64,000 nt of DNA. Source: Urbifossiella limnaea (lineage in GTDB: Bacteria > Planctomycetota > Planctomycetia > Gemmatales > Gemmataceae). A model generated the notes under the pieces. It ran no database searches. It was not told where the DNA came from and saw only the letters and a list, made by a program, of their open reading frames with translations. Made by a program: the position numbers and the translations under genes. Shown one piece after another: positions 8,461 to 16,836 of this stretch. Where the stretch lies: assembly GCF_007747215.1 (NCBI RefSeq), contig NZ_CP036273.1, positions 1 to 64,000 on the forward strand. Direction: 5' to 3'. Positions within the stretch are counted from its first letter, which is position 1, and each line of letters begins with the position of its first letter.

Positions 8461-8883
8461 TCAGTCGGCCCAGTTCTCGACGGCGAGGCCGGGGACGAGC
8501 GTGAAGTCCTTGAGGTTGCGCGTGACGAGCGTCGCCTTGTGGGCGAGGGTGATACTGGCGATGAGCAGATCCGCGCGACCGACCTTCCGGAGCGCTTTGT
8601 TGGCCAGCATGCGGTCGAACTCGGTCCCCGCGTTCGAGTCGAACGGAAGAACCTGGAATTTGGCCATGTAGTCTTCCGACGCTCGAAGCCGCTCGGCCAT
8701 GCGGAGCGCGCCTGGGCCGTCGGCGGCTTTCAGGATCGCCTCGATACGGCCTTTAAGAACTTCGAACCGCGTGATTACGGGAACGGCAATGCGGTCCGGT
8801 GGCGCTACGCGCGCCATCCGTACCCGGATGTCGTGGCCGATGTAGGCAAGGCTCAAAGAGTCTGTGTCGAGGAGGTATGTCAT
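8461..8883 (-). CDS. vapC: PIN-domain VapC-family toxin
   Basis: A 140-residue PIN-domain protein, probably an RNA endonuclease. PIN acidic residues are visible in YLLDTDSLSLAY (start), ITRFEVLKG (about residue 38), VGRADLLIASI (about 100) and TRNLKDF (about 122). The start at 8883 overlaps the stop of the upstream HTH gene as ATGA, a coupled arrangement. A longer open frame to 9048 has no PIN homology at its N-terminus. Confidence 0.85.
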   Translation of the reverse strand: MTYLLDTDSLSLAYIGHDIRVRMARVAPPDRIAVPVITRFEVLKGRIEAILKAADGPGALRMAERLRASEDYMAKFQVLPFDSNAGTEFDRMLANKALRKVGRADLLIASITLAHKATLVTRNLKDFTLVPGLAVENWAD

Positions 8884-9215
8884 TCCGGTGCGTACTTCCC
8901 GCAGCCGTGGTAGCGGTCGATCTCGTCCCGGTGTCGGGCGAGCGTCGCCAGAAATTCCTGATACTCCTCCTCGGTTTCGTCCGGGATGGCGGGTGGCACC
9001 GGGTCGGTCCGCACCCACCGGACAAGGTCTTCGCGGACGAAACGCCACTCGTCACCCAGGCGCCGTCCGCGAAGCTGCCTGTTGGTCGCTTCCGCCTGGA
9101 GCATGTCAGGTGGAAGCTGAAGGTAAGCCGCCGCTTGAGGCAGGGTCAACACGTCTAGCGGCGACAGCGGGGGCGCCGCAACGCCGTTCGTGGTCGGTTC
9201 GGTTGTCGTACTCAT
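8880..9215 (-). CDS. Helix-turn-helix (excisionase-type) protein, probable antitoxin of the PIN toxin
   Basis: A 111-residue protein. Residues about 20-70 form a MerR/excisionase-type winged helix (VLTLPQAAAYLQLPPDML, then RGRRLGDEWRFVREDLVRWV). The C-terminal tail is acidic and Tyr-rich (ETEEEYQEFLATLARH) and could wrap the toxin. Its ATG starts 2 bases after the nadA stop, and its stop overlaps the vapC start. The antitoxin role is inferred from context. Confidence 0.7.
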   Translation of the reverse strand: MSTTTEPTTNGVAAPPLSPLDVLTLPQAAAYLQLPPDMLQAEATNRQLRGRRLGDEWRFVREDLVRWVRTDPVPPAIPDETEEEYQEFLATLARHRDEIDRYHGCGKYAPE

Positions 9216-9217
9216 GG

Positions 9218-10192
9218 TCAGTCCCCCACGGGGTGCGGCGCGGGCGCCGGCGGGTTCAGCAGGCTCCGCGTCAGCACCTCGCGGGCCTTGTCGAACTCCG
9301 GCTGCCACGTGATCTCCGGCGCCCGGTTCCGCATGCAGTCGCGGATCTTCTCCAGCGTGTTCCGCGCCATGTGCGGGCAGGCGTTGCACGAACACGTGAT
9401 GCCCGGCACCCCCAGGTACGTGTGCCGCGGGTAGCGCTGCTCCAGCTGCCACATCATGTTCGGCTCGGTCGCCACCAGGAACGTCGTCGGCTCCTGGAAC
9501 GTGCCGACGTGGCGGATCATCACCTCCGTGCCGCCGACGAAGTCCGCGTGGTCGAGGATGTTCTTCGGGCACTCCGGGTGCGCGATCGTCACCGCGCCGG
9601 GGTGCTCCTTCTGCTGCTTCAGCAGGTCCGTCAGGCTGAAGATCTCGTGGACCATGCACGAGCCGTCCCACAGAATCATGTCGCGGCCGGTCACCTCGCC
9701 GACGTACCGGCCGAGGTGCTTGTCGGGCACGAACAGCACCTCGTAGCCCGCCGGCACCTTGTCGCGCACCACCTCCACCGCGTTGCCGCTCGTCACCACC
9801 CAGTCGGACAGCGCTTTCACCTTCGCCGAGCTGTTGATGTAGCAGACGGTCTGGAACTTCCGGTCGTTCGCGCGGAGGAAGTCCTGGTAGTGGGCGAGCT
9901 TGTCCGCGGGGCAGGCGTCCACGAGGCTGCACCCGGCTTGCAGGTCCGGGAGGAGCACCGTCTTCGTGGGGTTGAGCATCTTGGCCGTCTCGGCCATGAA
10001 CAGGACGCCGCAGAACACGATGACGGGCGAATCGACCTTGGTGGCCTCGCGGGCCAGCTTCAGGCTGTCGCCGGTGATGTCGGCGAGTGCCTGAATGTCG
10101 CCGTCCTGGTAGTAGTGGGCCAGGATGGTGGCGCCGAGTTGCTTCTTGAGGTCGAGGATTTCGGCGGACACGTCGTCGAGAACGGCCGGCAT
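9218..10192 (-). CDS. nadA: Quinolinate synthase A
   Basis: [4Fe-4S] enzyme condensing iminoaspartate with dihydroxyacetone phosphate to quinolinate in NAD synthesis. The 324-residue protein shows [22 protein letters not shown] at its start, the cluster cysteines in [14 protein letters not shown] and CSCNACPHM, and MVHEIFS. The ATG at 10192 has AAGGAG upstream and matches the family start. An HTH/PIN toxin-antitoxin pair follows within 2 bases on the same strand, so it may be co-transcribed with this biosynthetic gene. nadB and nadC are not nearby. Confidence 0.93.
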   Translation of the reverse strand: MPAVLDDVSAEILDLKKQLGATILAHYYQDGDIQALADITGDSLKLAREATKVDSPVIVFCGVLFMAETAKMLNPTKTVLLPDLQAGCSLVDACPADKLAHYQDFLRANDRKFQTVCYINSSAKVKALSDWVVTSGNAVEVVRDKVPAGYEVLFVPDKHLGRYVGEVTGRDMILWDGSCMVHEIFSLTDLLKQQKEHPGAVTIAHPECPKNILDHADFVGGTEVMIRHVGTFQEPTTFLVATEPNMMWQLEQRYPRHTYLGVPGITCSCNACPHMARNTLEKIRDCMRNRAPEITWQPEFDKAREVLTRSLLNPPAPAPHPVGD

Positions 10193-10273
10193 CGCGGCTC
10201 CTTGTTTTTGTACGTGGCGGAGGGCCAACCCACGGGTGTCGGCGGTGTCTGCGGTATTGTACGCCGGGCGGGC

Positions 10274-10708
10274 TCACTCGGGTTCGGGCGGGGGCGGCGG
10301 GAGCGCGACCGCCCCACGGTCGGACGGCGTCGGCGGGCGGACCCGCGCCGGAACGCCCGACCCGCCCTCGTCGTCGTCGCTGCCGAAGAGTCGGTCGAGG
10401 CGGGTGATCCGGAAGACCTCCGCGACCTCCGGGCGGAGGTTGATGACCTTCAACCACCCCCCGCCGGCTTGCACCTTCCGGTGGAGGGTTAAGAGCTTGC
10501 CGAGGCAGGCGCTGGAGACGAGCGTCACGTTCCGGAAGTCGAATACGATCTGGGGCGGGGCGCCCGTGTCGGCGACCCGGAACGCGTTCTCTCCGAACCA
10601 GTTGACCGATTGCTCGTCGAAGACGGACCGGCGGCGGAAGCGGAAGACGGTCGCGTCGCCGACGTGCTCGATCTCGAAGTCGTCCGGCTCGTCGGGCGGG
10701 TTACGCCG
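10274..10708 (-). pseudogene. STAS-domain (anti-anti-sigma-like) gene without a usable start codon
   Basis: The frame from 10708 down encodes a clear STAS domain: DDFEIEHVGDATVFRF, then IVFDFRNVTLVSSACLGKLL, then GWLKVINLRPEVAEVFRITRLDRLF and an acidic, Pro-rich tail. STAS proteins bind anti-sigma factors or transporters. The frame opens just after an in-frame TAA at 10711-10709, and no ATG, GTG, TTG or CTG occurs before the GTG at 10528, which would delete the first half of the domain. So the 5' end is damaged or an unusual initiator is used. It lies 56 bases downstream of the antiporter on the same strand. Confidence 0.6.
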
Positions 10709-10764
10709 TTACGGTCGCAGACGCGGGCGACGGACGCAAGGGGCCGTGATCGGCGAGGCAAGAC

Positions 10765-12213
10765 CTACGGGAGGTTCGAGCCGGCTTCACGGTCCGAAGG
10801 CAACAGCCGCGCCAGGGCCGGCGCGGTGGCCAGCGTCGTCGCCAGGGCCATCAGCACCATCATGGCGAACAGCGTCGGGGAGATCACCCCCAGGCTCAGA
10901 CCGATGTCCAGCACGATCAGCCCCATCAGGCCGCGGGTGTTCATCATCGCGCCGAGCGCCGCCGCGGTCCGACGGTCGTAGCCGGTGAACGTCGCTGCCA
11001 GGTATGTGCCGCCGAACTTCCCCAGCGTCGCCACGAGGATGATGCCGGCGCACATCCCCCAGCTCGCCCAGCTGTCGAGGAGGCCCAGCTCGGTGCGGAG
11101 GCCGGCCAGGGCGAAGAAGGCCGGCAGCAGCAGCACGGTCACCACGTCCTTCAACGCCCGCGTGATCTCGCGCGCCACCCGGCTGTCGTGCGGGATCACC
11201 GCCCCGAGCAGGAACGCGCCGAACACCGCGTGGATGCCGATCAGTTCCGTCGCCAGCGCACTCAGCAGCACCAGCACGAACAAGATCGGGATGACGGCTG
11301 GAGGCAGTTTCACCATCCCGTCGAGCTCGCGGCACGCCCAGCGGGCCAACGGGCCGACCACGACGAACATCACCGCAATCAACGCCGCCGCGCCGGCGAT
11401 GACGCCGAGGGCCGACCCCACTTCGGCGCGCGCCACGCCGACCACCAGCGCCAGGAGGCACCACGCGGTCACGTCGTCGGCGGCGGCGCAGCCGAGGGCT
11501 ATCACGCCGGCGGGGGTGCGGTCGAGGCCGCGGTCGGCGAGGATGCGCGCCAGCACCGGGAACGCCGTGACGGACAGCGCCACCCCCATGAACAGCGCGA
11601 AGCTGACGAACGGCACCCCGGCGTGCGACACCCGCGGGTACAGCGGCAGCGCCAGCAGCAGGCCGAGGGCGAACGGCGCGACGATGCTGGCGTGCGAGAT
11701 GGCCACAGCGGCGTGCGCGTGCCCCTTCAGCTTTGCCCCGTTCAGCTCCAGGCCGACGAGGAACATGTACAGCACCACGCCGAGCTGCGCGACGGCCCGC
11801 AGCGCGGCCGTGACCTGCCCTTTGGGGTCGTCGGCGGGCGCGGGGATCAGCAGGTGCATGGCGTCGGGTGAGATCGCGCCGAGGAGCGACGGCCCGAGCA
11901 GGATGCCGGCGATGACCTCGCCGATGACGGGGGGCTGGCCGAGGTAGCGGAACAGCCGGCCGAGCGCGAACCCGAGGCCGACGATCGCCGCGAGCGTGGC
12001 GAGGACGTGCGCCACCACGTCCACCTGGCCCGCCTTCGGCGCCGAAACGGAGATCGCATTTGCGGGCGCGGCGGGGGCGGCGAGTGAAGCGCCGACCTGC
12101 CGCACGAGCAGAAACACGCCGACGCCGGCCGCGAGCATCAGCACGTAGACGAGCGGCCCGACCCAGGCGGGTCGGGCGGCGCGGACGACGGGCATTTCCA
12201 GGGTCGAGTTCAT
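10765..12213 (-). CDS. CPA2-type cation:proton antiporter
   Basis: A 482-residue membrane protein of the Na+/H+ exchanger superfamily (PF00999). After one N-terminal hydrophobic segment (about residues 18-40) come roughly twelve more. Family landmarks are QPPVIGEVIAGILLGPSLLG near residue 90 and AADDVTAWCLLALV near 245, the latter with the paired aspartates of electrogenic CPA2 exchangers. FGAFLLGAVIPHD near 340 and MMNTRGLMGLI near 425 are also seen. No TrkA-N/RCK domain follows. It starts with ATGA overlap after the FAD enzyme gene, forming an operon with it and the MarR gene. The transported ion is unknown. Confidence 0.88.
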   Translation of the reverse strand: MNSTLEMPVVRAARPAWVGPLVYVLMLAAGVGVFLLVRQVGASLAAPAAPANAISVSAPKAGQVDVVAHVLATLAAIVGLGFALGRLFRYLGQPPVIGEVIAGILLGPSLLGAISPDAMHLLIPAPADDPKGQVTAALRAVAQLGVVLYMFLVGLELNGAKLKGHAHAAVAISHASIVAPFALGLLLALPLYPRVSHAGVPFVSFALFMGVALSVTAFPVLARILADRGLDRTPAGVIALGCAAADDVTAWCLLALVVGVARAEVGSALGVIAGAAALIAVMFVVVGPLARWACRELDGMVKLPPAVIPILFVLVLLSALATELIGIHAVFGAFLLGAVIPHDSRVAREITRALKDVVTVLLLPAFFALAGLRTELGLLDSWASWGMCAGIILVATLGKFGGTYLAATFTGYDRRTAAALGAMMNTRGLMGLIVLDIGLSLGVISPTLFAMMVLMALATTLATAPALARLLPSDREAGSNLP

Positions 12214-13460
12214 ACGGCGGCGTACGCCGGGAGGTTCTGCTCGGCACGCAGCTCGTCCATCGGCGGCCACAGCTGGTCCACGTCGTCCTTGAACACGTCG
12301 CCGATCAGCACGTCGGTCACGAGCCCCTTCAGGTGCGGGTGCTTCTTCACGAACCGCCCGAAGCTCAGGCCGTCGTAGAACTCGCACACCAGCCGCCGGA
12401 TGCGGTTCATCCCTTGAAGGTAAGCCGGCTCCCACTTCCGCAGCTGCGCCGCGCTCGTATCGCCCGTACGGAGCGCCTCGGTGATGCAGTCGGCCGCCAT
12501 CGTGCCGCTGGTGAGTGCCAGGAGCAGGCCCGACGAGTACAGCGGGTCGAGGAAGCCGAAGGCGTCGCCGACGAGGCACCAGCCGTCGCCGGCGGCCTGC
12601 GTGGCGCGGTAGCTGTACTCCTTCTGCACGCGGAAGATGTCGCAGCGCTGGGCGTTGGCGATGCGCGGCTGCACGCCCGGCGCCTTCGCAACCTCCTCGA
12701 AGTACAGCGCCTCCAGGTCCTTCGTGTCGCGGTTCTTGAACAGGTAGTCGTGGTCGGCCACCACCCCGACGCTCACGATGTCGTCGTGGAGCGGGATGTA
12801 CCAGAACCAGCCCTTCTTGCCTTCCGTCTGGATGACGATGGTGGCGCCCTCGTCCTTGCCCGGGTCGCGGAAGGCGCCCTTCCAGTACGTCCACAGCGCC
12901 GCCTTCTTCAGCGCCGGGTCCCACTCGCGGAGGCCGAAGCGGTCGATGATGAGCGTGCTCTGCCCGCTCGCGTCCACGACCACCTTCGAACGCACCTCGC
13001 GCTCCGGGCCGTCCTCCGGCTTCACGCGGACGCCGACGGCGCGGGTGCCCTCGAACAGCACCTCCAGGATGCGGGCGCCCTCGTGGACCTTCACACCGTT
13101 GTCGCGGGCGTTGTCGAGGTTGAGCTTGTCGAACTCGCTCCGCCGCACCTGCCACGTCTGGCTCGACTCGTGCGGCTTGTGCTCGTTGAAGTAGAAGGGC
13201 TCCGACAGCTTGCCGCGCTGGTTGACGAACTGCACCGAGTACTTCTTGACGAAGTGGCTCCCCTTCATCTTGTCCAGCAGCCCGGTGCGCTTCAGCCCGT
13301 GGTACGTGTCGGGGATCATGGACTCGCCGATGTGGAAGCGCGGGAAGTGCTCGCGCTCGAACAGCTCGACGCGGAAGCCCTGCTTCGCCAGGAGCGTCGA
13401 GCAGGTGGCGCCGGACGGGCCGCCGCCGATCACGACGACATCGACTTCGGAAGGAGTCAT
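12210..13460 (-). CDS. FAD-dependent oxidoreductase (geranylgeranyl reductase / tryptophan-halogenase-like)
   Basis: A 416-residue flavoprotein. It starts MTPSEVDVVVIGGGPSGATCSTLLAKQG with the Rossmann GxGxxG motif and has an ESMIP segment at about residue 48, typical of the halogenase/monooxygenase branch. VVVDASGQST lies near 170 and GDAFGFLDPLYSSG near 295 for FAD binding. The halogenase WxWxIP pattern appears as GWFWYIPL near 225, common to this superfamily. A catalytic lysine cannot be assigned by eye, so halogenation is only one option. Both ends overlap neighbours as ATGA (MarR upstream, antiporter downstream). Confidence 0.8.
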   Translation of the reverse strand: MTPSEVDVVVIGGGPSGATCSTLLAKQGFRVELFEREHFPRFHIGESMIPDTYHGLKRTGLLDKMKGSHFVKKYSVQFVNQRGKLSEPFYFNEHKPHESSQTWQVRRSEFDKLNLDNARDNGVKVHEGARILEVLFEGTRAVGVRVKPEDGPEREVRSKVVVDASGQSTLIIDRFGLREWDPALKKAALWTYWKGAFRDPGKDEGATIVIQTEGKKGWFWYIPLHDDIVSVGVVADHDYLFKNRDTKDLEALYFEEVAKAPGVQPRIANAQRCDIFRVQKEYSYRATQAAGDGWCLVGDAFGFLDPLYSSGLLLALTSGTMAADCITEALRTGDTSAAQLRKWEPAYLQGMNRIRRLVCEFYDGLSFGRFVKKHPHLKGLVTDVLIGDVFKDDVDQLWPPMDELRAEQNLPAYAAV

Positions 13461-13930
13461 TGCCAGGTCTCCGAGGTTTCGTGCGGGGCGCGGGCGGCCT
13501 TCAGCAGCTCCGTTAGCCGCTCCAGGTCGTCCGGCGAAAGGTGGCCGAGCTGGCGGGCGTGGCAGGCCCGCAGCGGCGCCGCGATCCGGGCCAGCAGCGC
13601 CAGCCCGGCGTCCGTGACTTCGACCAGCACCGAGCGGCGGTCCTCGACGCTGCGGACGCGCGACACGAGGCCGCGCGCCTCCAGCTTGTCGAGCATCCGC
13701 GTCACGTCCGGTGCCCGGCTGACGAGGCGGTCGGCGAGGGCGAGCGTCGGCACCGCGGCCGGGCGGGCGGCCTTGAGCAGCCGCAGCAGGTTGTACAGCT
13801 GCGGCGTCAGCTCGAAGCCGGCGAACAGCTCGTCCTCGAGCGCCCGCAGCCGGTCGTAGGTCCGCCACAGATTCAGGAACGCCTCCTGCTCCGGGCTGTC
13901 GAACCGGTGCACGCCCCTGCCGCTACTCAT
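13457..13930 (-). CDS. MarR-family transcriptional regulator
   Basis: A 157-residue winged-helix regulator. The DNA-binding part LADRLVSRAPDVTRMLDKLEARGLVSRVRSVEDRRSVLVEVT (about residues 68-110, quoted in pieces: LADRLVSRAPDVTRML, DKLEARGLV, DRRSVLVEVT) is the MarR signature. It heads the operon MarR - FAD enzyme - antiporter with overlapping start and stop codons. A palindrome 25 bases upstream of its start probably serves as its operator, giving autoregulation and control of the flavoenzyme and exporter, perhaps in response to a small toxic compound (inference). Confidence 0.88.
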   Translation of the reverse strand: MSSGRGVHRFDSPEQEAFLNLWRTYDRLRALEDELFAGFELTPQLYNLLRLLKAARPAAVPTLALADRLVSRAPDVTRMLDKLEARGLVSRVRSVEDRRSVLVEVTDAGLALLARIAAPLRACHARQLGHLSPDDLERLTELLKAARAPHETSETWQ

Positions 13931-13954
13931 AGTCGCATTTTACCCGGCGGGACA

Positions 13955-13974
13955 ATAGTCGTCTAGACAATTAT
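13955..13974. promoter_or_regulatory. Candidate MarR operator palindrome
   Basis: A 20-bp imperfect palindrome with 16 of 20 positions symmetric, centred on GTCTAGAC, located 25-44 bases upstream of the marR-like start in an AT-richer patch. Its size and symmetry fit MarR dimers. Confidence 0.6.
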
Positions 13975-14027
13975 TTCGGGCCAAGGATGGCGAGCCGTCC
14001 GCGGTCAGGCGGTGGGCTCGCCGCGCG

Positions 14028-14570
14028 TTACTTCTTCGCCTTCACCTTGCCGGGGGTGAGCTCGATCGAGTCCAGGAACGCCGAGGCCGCCTCGCCCGAC
14101 GCGAACTCCTTCGGGCCGCCCACCACGATCGTGTACAGCACCGGGTCGGCGGCGACGAACCGCGTCCGCGTCTGGTGGCCGTCGCGCTCGGTCAGGATTT
14201 CGCGCGCGGGGTACTTCGCCTTCCCGTACAGGAAGTCCTTCGCGCCGAGGCGGGTCGTCTTCGGCTGGGCGATCGTCGCCTTCTCGCCCAGCTCCAGCGT
14301 CGCCTTCGCCGGCGCCTTGAGCACGCCCTTCTGGTGCGGCGTGTAGGTCACGATGTAGGTCTGCTGGGCGGCCTTGAGCGTCGCCGTGGTGATCACGGCC
14401 TTCAGGCCGCCGGGGATGTCCACGGTCTTCGTCTTGATGTCGGCGCCTTCGGGGAAGAACGCCACGTAGCCGCCCTCGGCGGAGACGTACCGCTCAGTCG
14501 GCACGTCGGCCGCCGTCAGGACCGCGCCGCACGACATTATGACGGTCATCAACGCGCTGCGGTACTTCAT
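14028..14570 (-). CDS. Exported protein, copy 1 of a five-gene paralogous array
   Basis: A 180-residue protein with a probable signal peptide (MKYRSALMTVIMSCGAVLTA, then AD). The mature part shares a layout with the next four genes: RYVSAEGGYVAFFPEG near the N-terminus, a T..IPGG turn, a charged central part, then LYTIVVGGPKEFASG and AFLDSIEL near the C-terminus. The family is unnamed to me. The predicted location is periplasmic. It starts 4 bases inside the end of the upstream copy. It is the last gene of the run, reading leftward. Confidence 0.75.
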   Translation of the reverse strand: MKYRSALMTVIMSCGAVLTAADVPTERYVSAEGGYVAFFPEGADIKTKTVDIPGGLKAVITTATLKAAQQTYIVTYTPHQKGVLKAPAKATLELGEKATIAQPKTTRLGAKDFLYGKAKYPAREILTERDGHQTRTRFVAADPVLYTIVVGGPKEFASGEAASAFLDSIELTPGKVKAKK

Positions 14571-15133
14571 CCCTCGCCCCCCGGTGGTGCGTCATTCCCG
14601 GCCTTCGGCTTCGCCGGCGGAGTGATCTCGAACGACTTGAAAAACCCCTGACCGTCCTTGCCGAGCACAGCCGTCTTGTCACCCCCGGCGAATAGGATGT
14701 AGAGCTTGGAACCGGATAGGAACATTTGGGTACGGGTGAATTTCCCGTCCTTCTCGATCACCACCTCGCGGCCGGTGTTCTCGTTCTTGCCCGGGATCAC
14801 CTTCTGCTGGTTCAACTCAAAACCGGCCCCCGACAGCAGATCGAGGTAAATCAGGTCTGGCGTCCTGCCGTTGAACACCTGGGGCGAAAGCTCCGCGTAC
14901 GTAACCTTGTAGGCCTTACCGTGCGACTCGGTACCGACTGTGCTCGACCGCGGACCGCCGGGGGTGTCGGTGGTCTTCGACTTTACCGGCCCGCCGCCAG
15001 GGAACACGACGGCGAACCCGCCCTCCTTCGACACGTATCGCTTGGCAGGTCCGACCTGAGCGGGTCCGACCTGAGCGGGCCCGACCAGCACGCACGACAG
15101 GGCGGCCGCAGCCGCCGCGAACCGGTACCGCAT
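14567..15133 (-). CDS. Exported protein, copy 2 of the paralogous array
   Basis: A 188-residue paralogue of its neighbours with an Ala-rich signal peptide. Just after it comes a short repeat, VGPAQVGPAQVGPA, encoded by near-identical 15-base units. The mature part has RYVSKEGGFAVVFPGG, TDTPGG, REVVIEKDGKFTRTQ, LYILFAGGD and FFKSFEI, matching the array consensus. It is more diverged and less GC-rich than the other copies. It overlaps copy 1 by 4 bases, indicating coupled translation. Confidence 0.75.
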   Translation of the reverse strand: MRYRFAAAAAALSCVLVGPAQVGPAQVGPAKRYVSKEGGFAVVFPGGGPVKSKTTDTPGGPRSSTVGTESHGKAYKVTYAELSPQVFNGRTPDLIYLDLLSGAGFELNQQKVIPGKNENTGREVVIEKDGKFTRTQMFLSGSKLYILFAGGDKTAVLGKDGQGFFKSFEITPPAKPKAGNDAPPGGEG

Positions 15134-15150
15134 GCGCGTGCCTCCCCGGG

Positions 15151-15684
15151 TCAGTCCGCCTTCGCCTTCGCCGGCGGGAGAATCTCGAACGAGTTGAGGA
15201 ACTCCGTCGCCGCCTTGCTGGTGCCGTACTTGTCGGGGCCGCCGACCACCAGCACGAACACCTTCGGGTCGGCGACGATGATGTGCGTCTTCACGACCAT
15301 CCCGTCCTTGTCCACCACCAGCTCGCGGGCGGGGAGCTTGCCCTTGCCGAAGGCGAAGTCCGTCTGGCTGACCGCCTTGCCGCCGCTCTTCTGCAGCGCC
15401 CCGCCGGACGCGCCGTCCAGGATCGACTTGGCCGGGATGGCCTTCAGCGTCCCCGCCGGCAGCTCCATGAACATCGCCACGTGCGACTTCTTGTCCTGCT
15501 CGGTGATGGTCATCACCATCGTGAGGCCGCCGGGGGCGTCCTGCGTCTTGGTCTTGGGCGTGGCCCCCTTCGGGAACTTGATCGAGTAGCCGCCGTCCTT
15601 CGAAACGTAGCGGCCGCCCGCGTCGTCCTGCGCGCCGGCGACCACGCCGACTGCCGCGACCGCCGCCGCGAGTACGAACCGCAT
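15151..15684 (-). CDS. Exported protein, copy 3 of the paralogous array
   Basis: A 177-residue protein with a signal peptide (MRFVLAAAVAAVGVVAGAQ). The mature part contains RYVSKDGGYSIKFPKG, KTQDAPGG, ARELVVDKDGMVVKT, KVFVLVVGGPDKYG and FLNSFEI. It is most similar in order and spacing to copies 1 and 2. It lies 17 bases upstream of copy 2. Function unknown; the conserved alternation suggests one small compact domain. Confidence 0.75.
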   Translation of the reverse strand: MRFVLAAAVAAVGVVAGAQDDAGGRYVSKDGGYSIKFPKGATPKTKTQDAPGGLTMVMTITEQDKKSHVAMFMELPAGTLKAIPAKSILDGASGGALQKSGGKAVSQTDFAFGKGKLPARELVVDKDGMVVKTHIIVADPKVFVLVVGGPDKYGTSKAATEFLNSFEILPPAKAKAD

Positions 15685-15698
15685 CGGAGCCTCCGGGG

Positions 15699-16226
15699 TT
15701 ACTTGACCAGTTCGAACGAGTCCAGGAAGTCGGAGGCCGCCTTGCCGGTGACGAACCCGCCGGCGCCGACGGCGCCGACCTGGTACAGCCGCGTGTCGCG
15801 CATGAAGAGGCGGTAGCGGAGCTGGACTTTCCCCTTGTCCACGACCACCTCGCGGCCGCCGACCTTGTCCGGGCCGTGCGCGACCGGCGCCTCCGACACC
15901 AGCTTGCCGTCCTTCCCCTTCAGGCCGTCGCGGGCGCCGTCGAGCAGCCGCGGGTGCTCGGCCGGGCCGGCGGCGGCCGCCGGGTAGTCGACGTGGCTCA
16001 CGACGTAGATGCTGCCGTCGGGCGTGGCGAACGTGGCGGAGTAGACGGTGAGCTCGCCGAGTTGCGTCTTGGCCTTCAGCGACCGCTCCTCGGGCTTGCC
16101 GGGGAAGCGCACCTTGAACCGCCCGCCGGACGGGCTCACGTCCACGCCGGCGTCCGGCTGCGCGACCCCGGCGCCGGCCGAGAGCAGCAGCGCGAGCGCG
16201 GCCCCGCGAACGGCTCGGGTACTCAC
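15699..16226 (-). CDS. Exported protein, copy 4 of the paralogous array
   Basis: A 175-residue protein with a signal peptide (LALLLSAGAGVAQ). The mature part has GRFKVRFPGKPEE, TQLGELTVYSATF, GREVVVDKGKVQLRYR, RLYQVGAVGAGGFV and FLDSFEL. The pattern in which the N-terminal strand ends in FPG and is followed by a positively charged turn is shared with copy 5. It overlaps the stop of copy 5 by 4 bases (ATGA). Confidence 0.75.
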   Translation of the reverse strand: MSTRAVRGAALALLLSAGAGVAQPDAGVDVSPSGGRFKVRFPGKPEERSLKAKTQLGELTVYSATFATPDGSIYVVSHVDYPAAAAGPAEHPRLLDGARDGLKGKDGKLVSEAPVAHGPDKVGGREVVVDKGKVQLRYRLFMRDTRLYQVGAVGAGGFVTGKAASDFLDSFELVK

Positions 16227-16738
16227 TTCGTCACCTCGAAGGCGTCGAGGAAGCGGTCGGCGTCGCGGCCGGTGACGAACGCCTTCGGCCCCTGCACGAG
16301 CACCTGGTACAGCCGCGGGCCGGCGATCACCACGCGGTTCCGCACCGCGTACAGCGGCTTCTCGATGAGCACGTCGCGGCCGGGGTGCTTCTCGCCGCCG
16401 ACCACGATTTCCTTGTCGAGCACGACCTTGCCGTCGGTCCCCTTCGCGGCGTCGCGGACCTTGTCGAGCCGCGGCCCGGCGGGGAGCTTGGCCACGTCGT
16501 CGGGCGGGTCGATGTACGTCACCATGAACCGCACGTCGTTGTCGAGGGTGACGGAGTCGAAGGTGAGGGTGCGCGGGCCGCTCGGCGTCTTCACCTCGGT
16601 CGTCTCCGTCTTCACGGCGCCGGGGAAGATGACCTTGTAGCGCCCGGCGGCGGACGCGAACGCCTGGAACTCGAGCGCCGGCTGTTGGGCGGCGACGGCG
16701 AGCAGCGCCGCGGAGAGGACGAACATCCGTGTCGGCAT
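16223..16738 (-). CDS. Exported protein, copy 5 (first gene) of the paralogous array
   Basis: A 171-residue protein with a signal peptide (LSAALLAVAAQQ). The mature part has GRYKVIFPGAVKTE, RTLTFDSVTLD, GRDVLIEKPLYAV, RLYQVLVQGPKAFV and FLDAFEV. It is the promoter-proximal gene of the five-gene array. Upstream lie about 200 bases of hairpins and short repeats separating it from parB. Confidence 0.75.
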   Translation of the reverse strand: MPTRMFVLSAALLAVAAQQPALEFQAFASAAGRYKVIFPGAVKTETTEVKTPSGPRTLTFDSVTLDNDVRFMVTYIDPPDDVAKLPAGPRLDKVRDAAKGTDGKVVLDKEIVVGGEKHPGRDVLIEKPLYAVRNRVVIAGPRLYQVLVQGPKAFVTGRDADRFLDAFEVTK

Positions 16739-16802
16739 GGGGTGGTCTCCTGGCCCGGGAGCGACGCGGGCAGGGTAGCGGATCGCGGGGGGTGGGGCAA
16801 GC

Positions 16803-16836
16803 GAAAGGCGAAGTGAGAAGGCGAAGTGAGAAGGCG
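16803..16836. repeat. Short direct repeats upstream of the paralogue array
   Basis: The unit AAGGCGAAGTGAG is repeated twice in tandem and runs into a third partial copy that merges with the start of the large hairpin at 16833. Confidence 0.6.
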
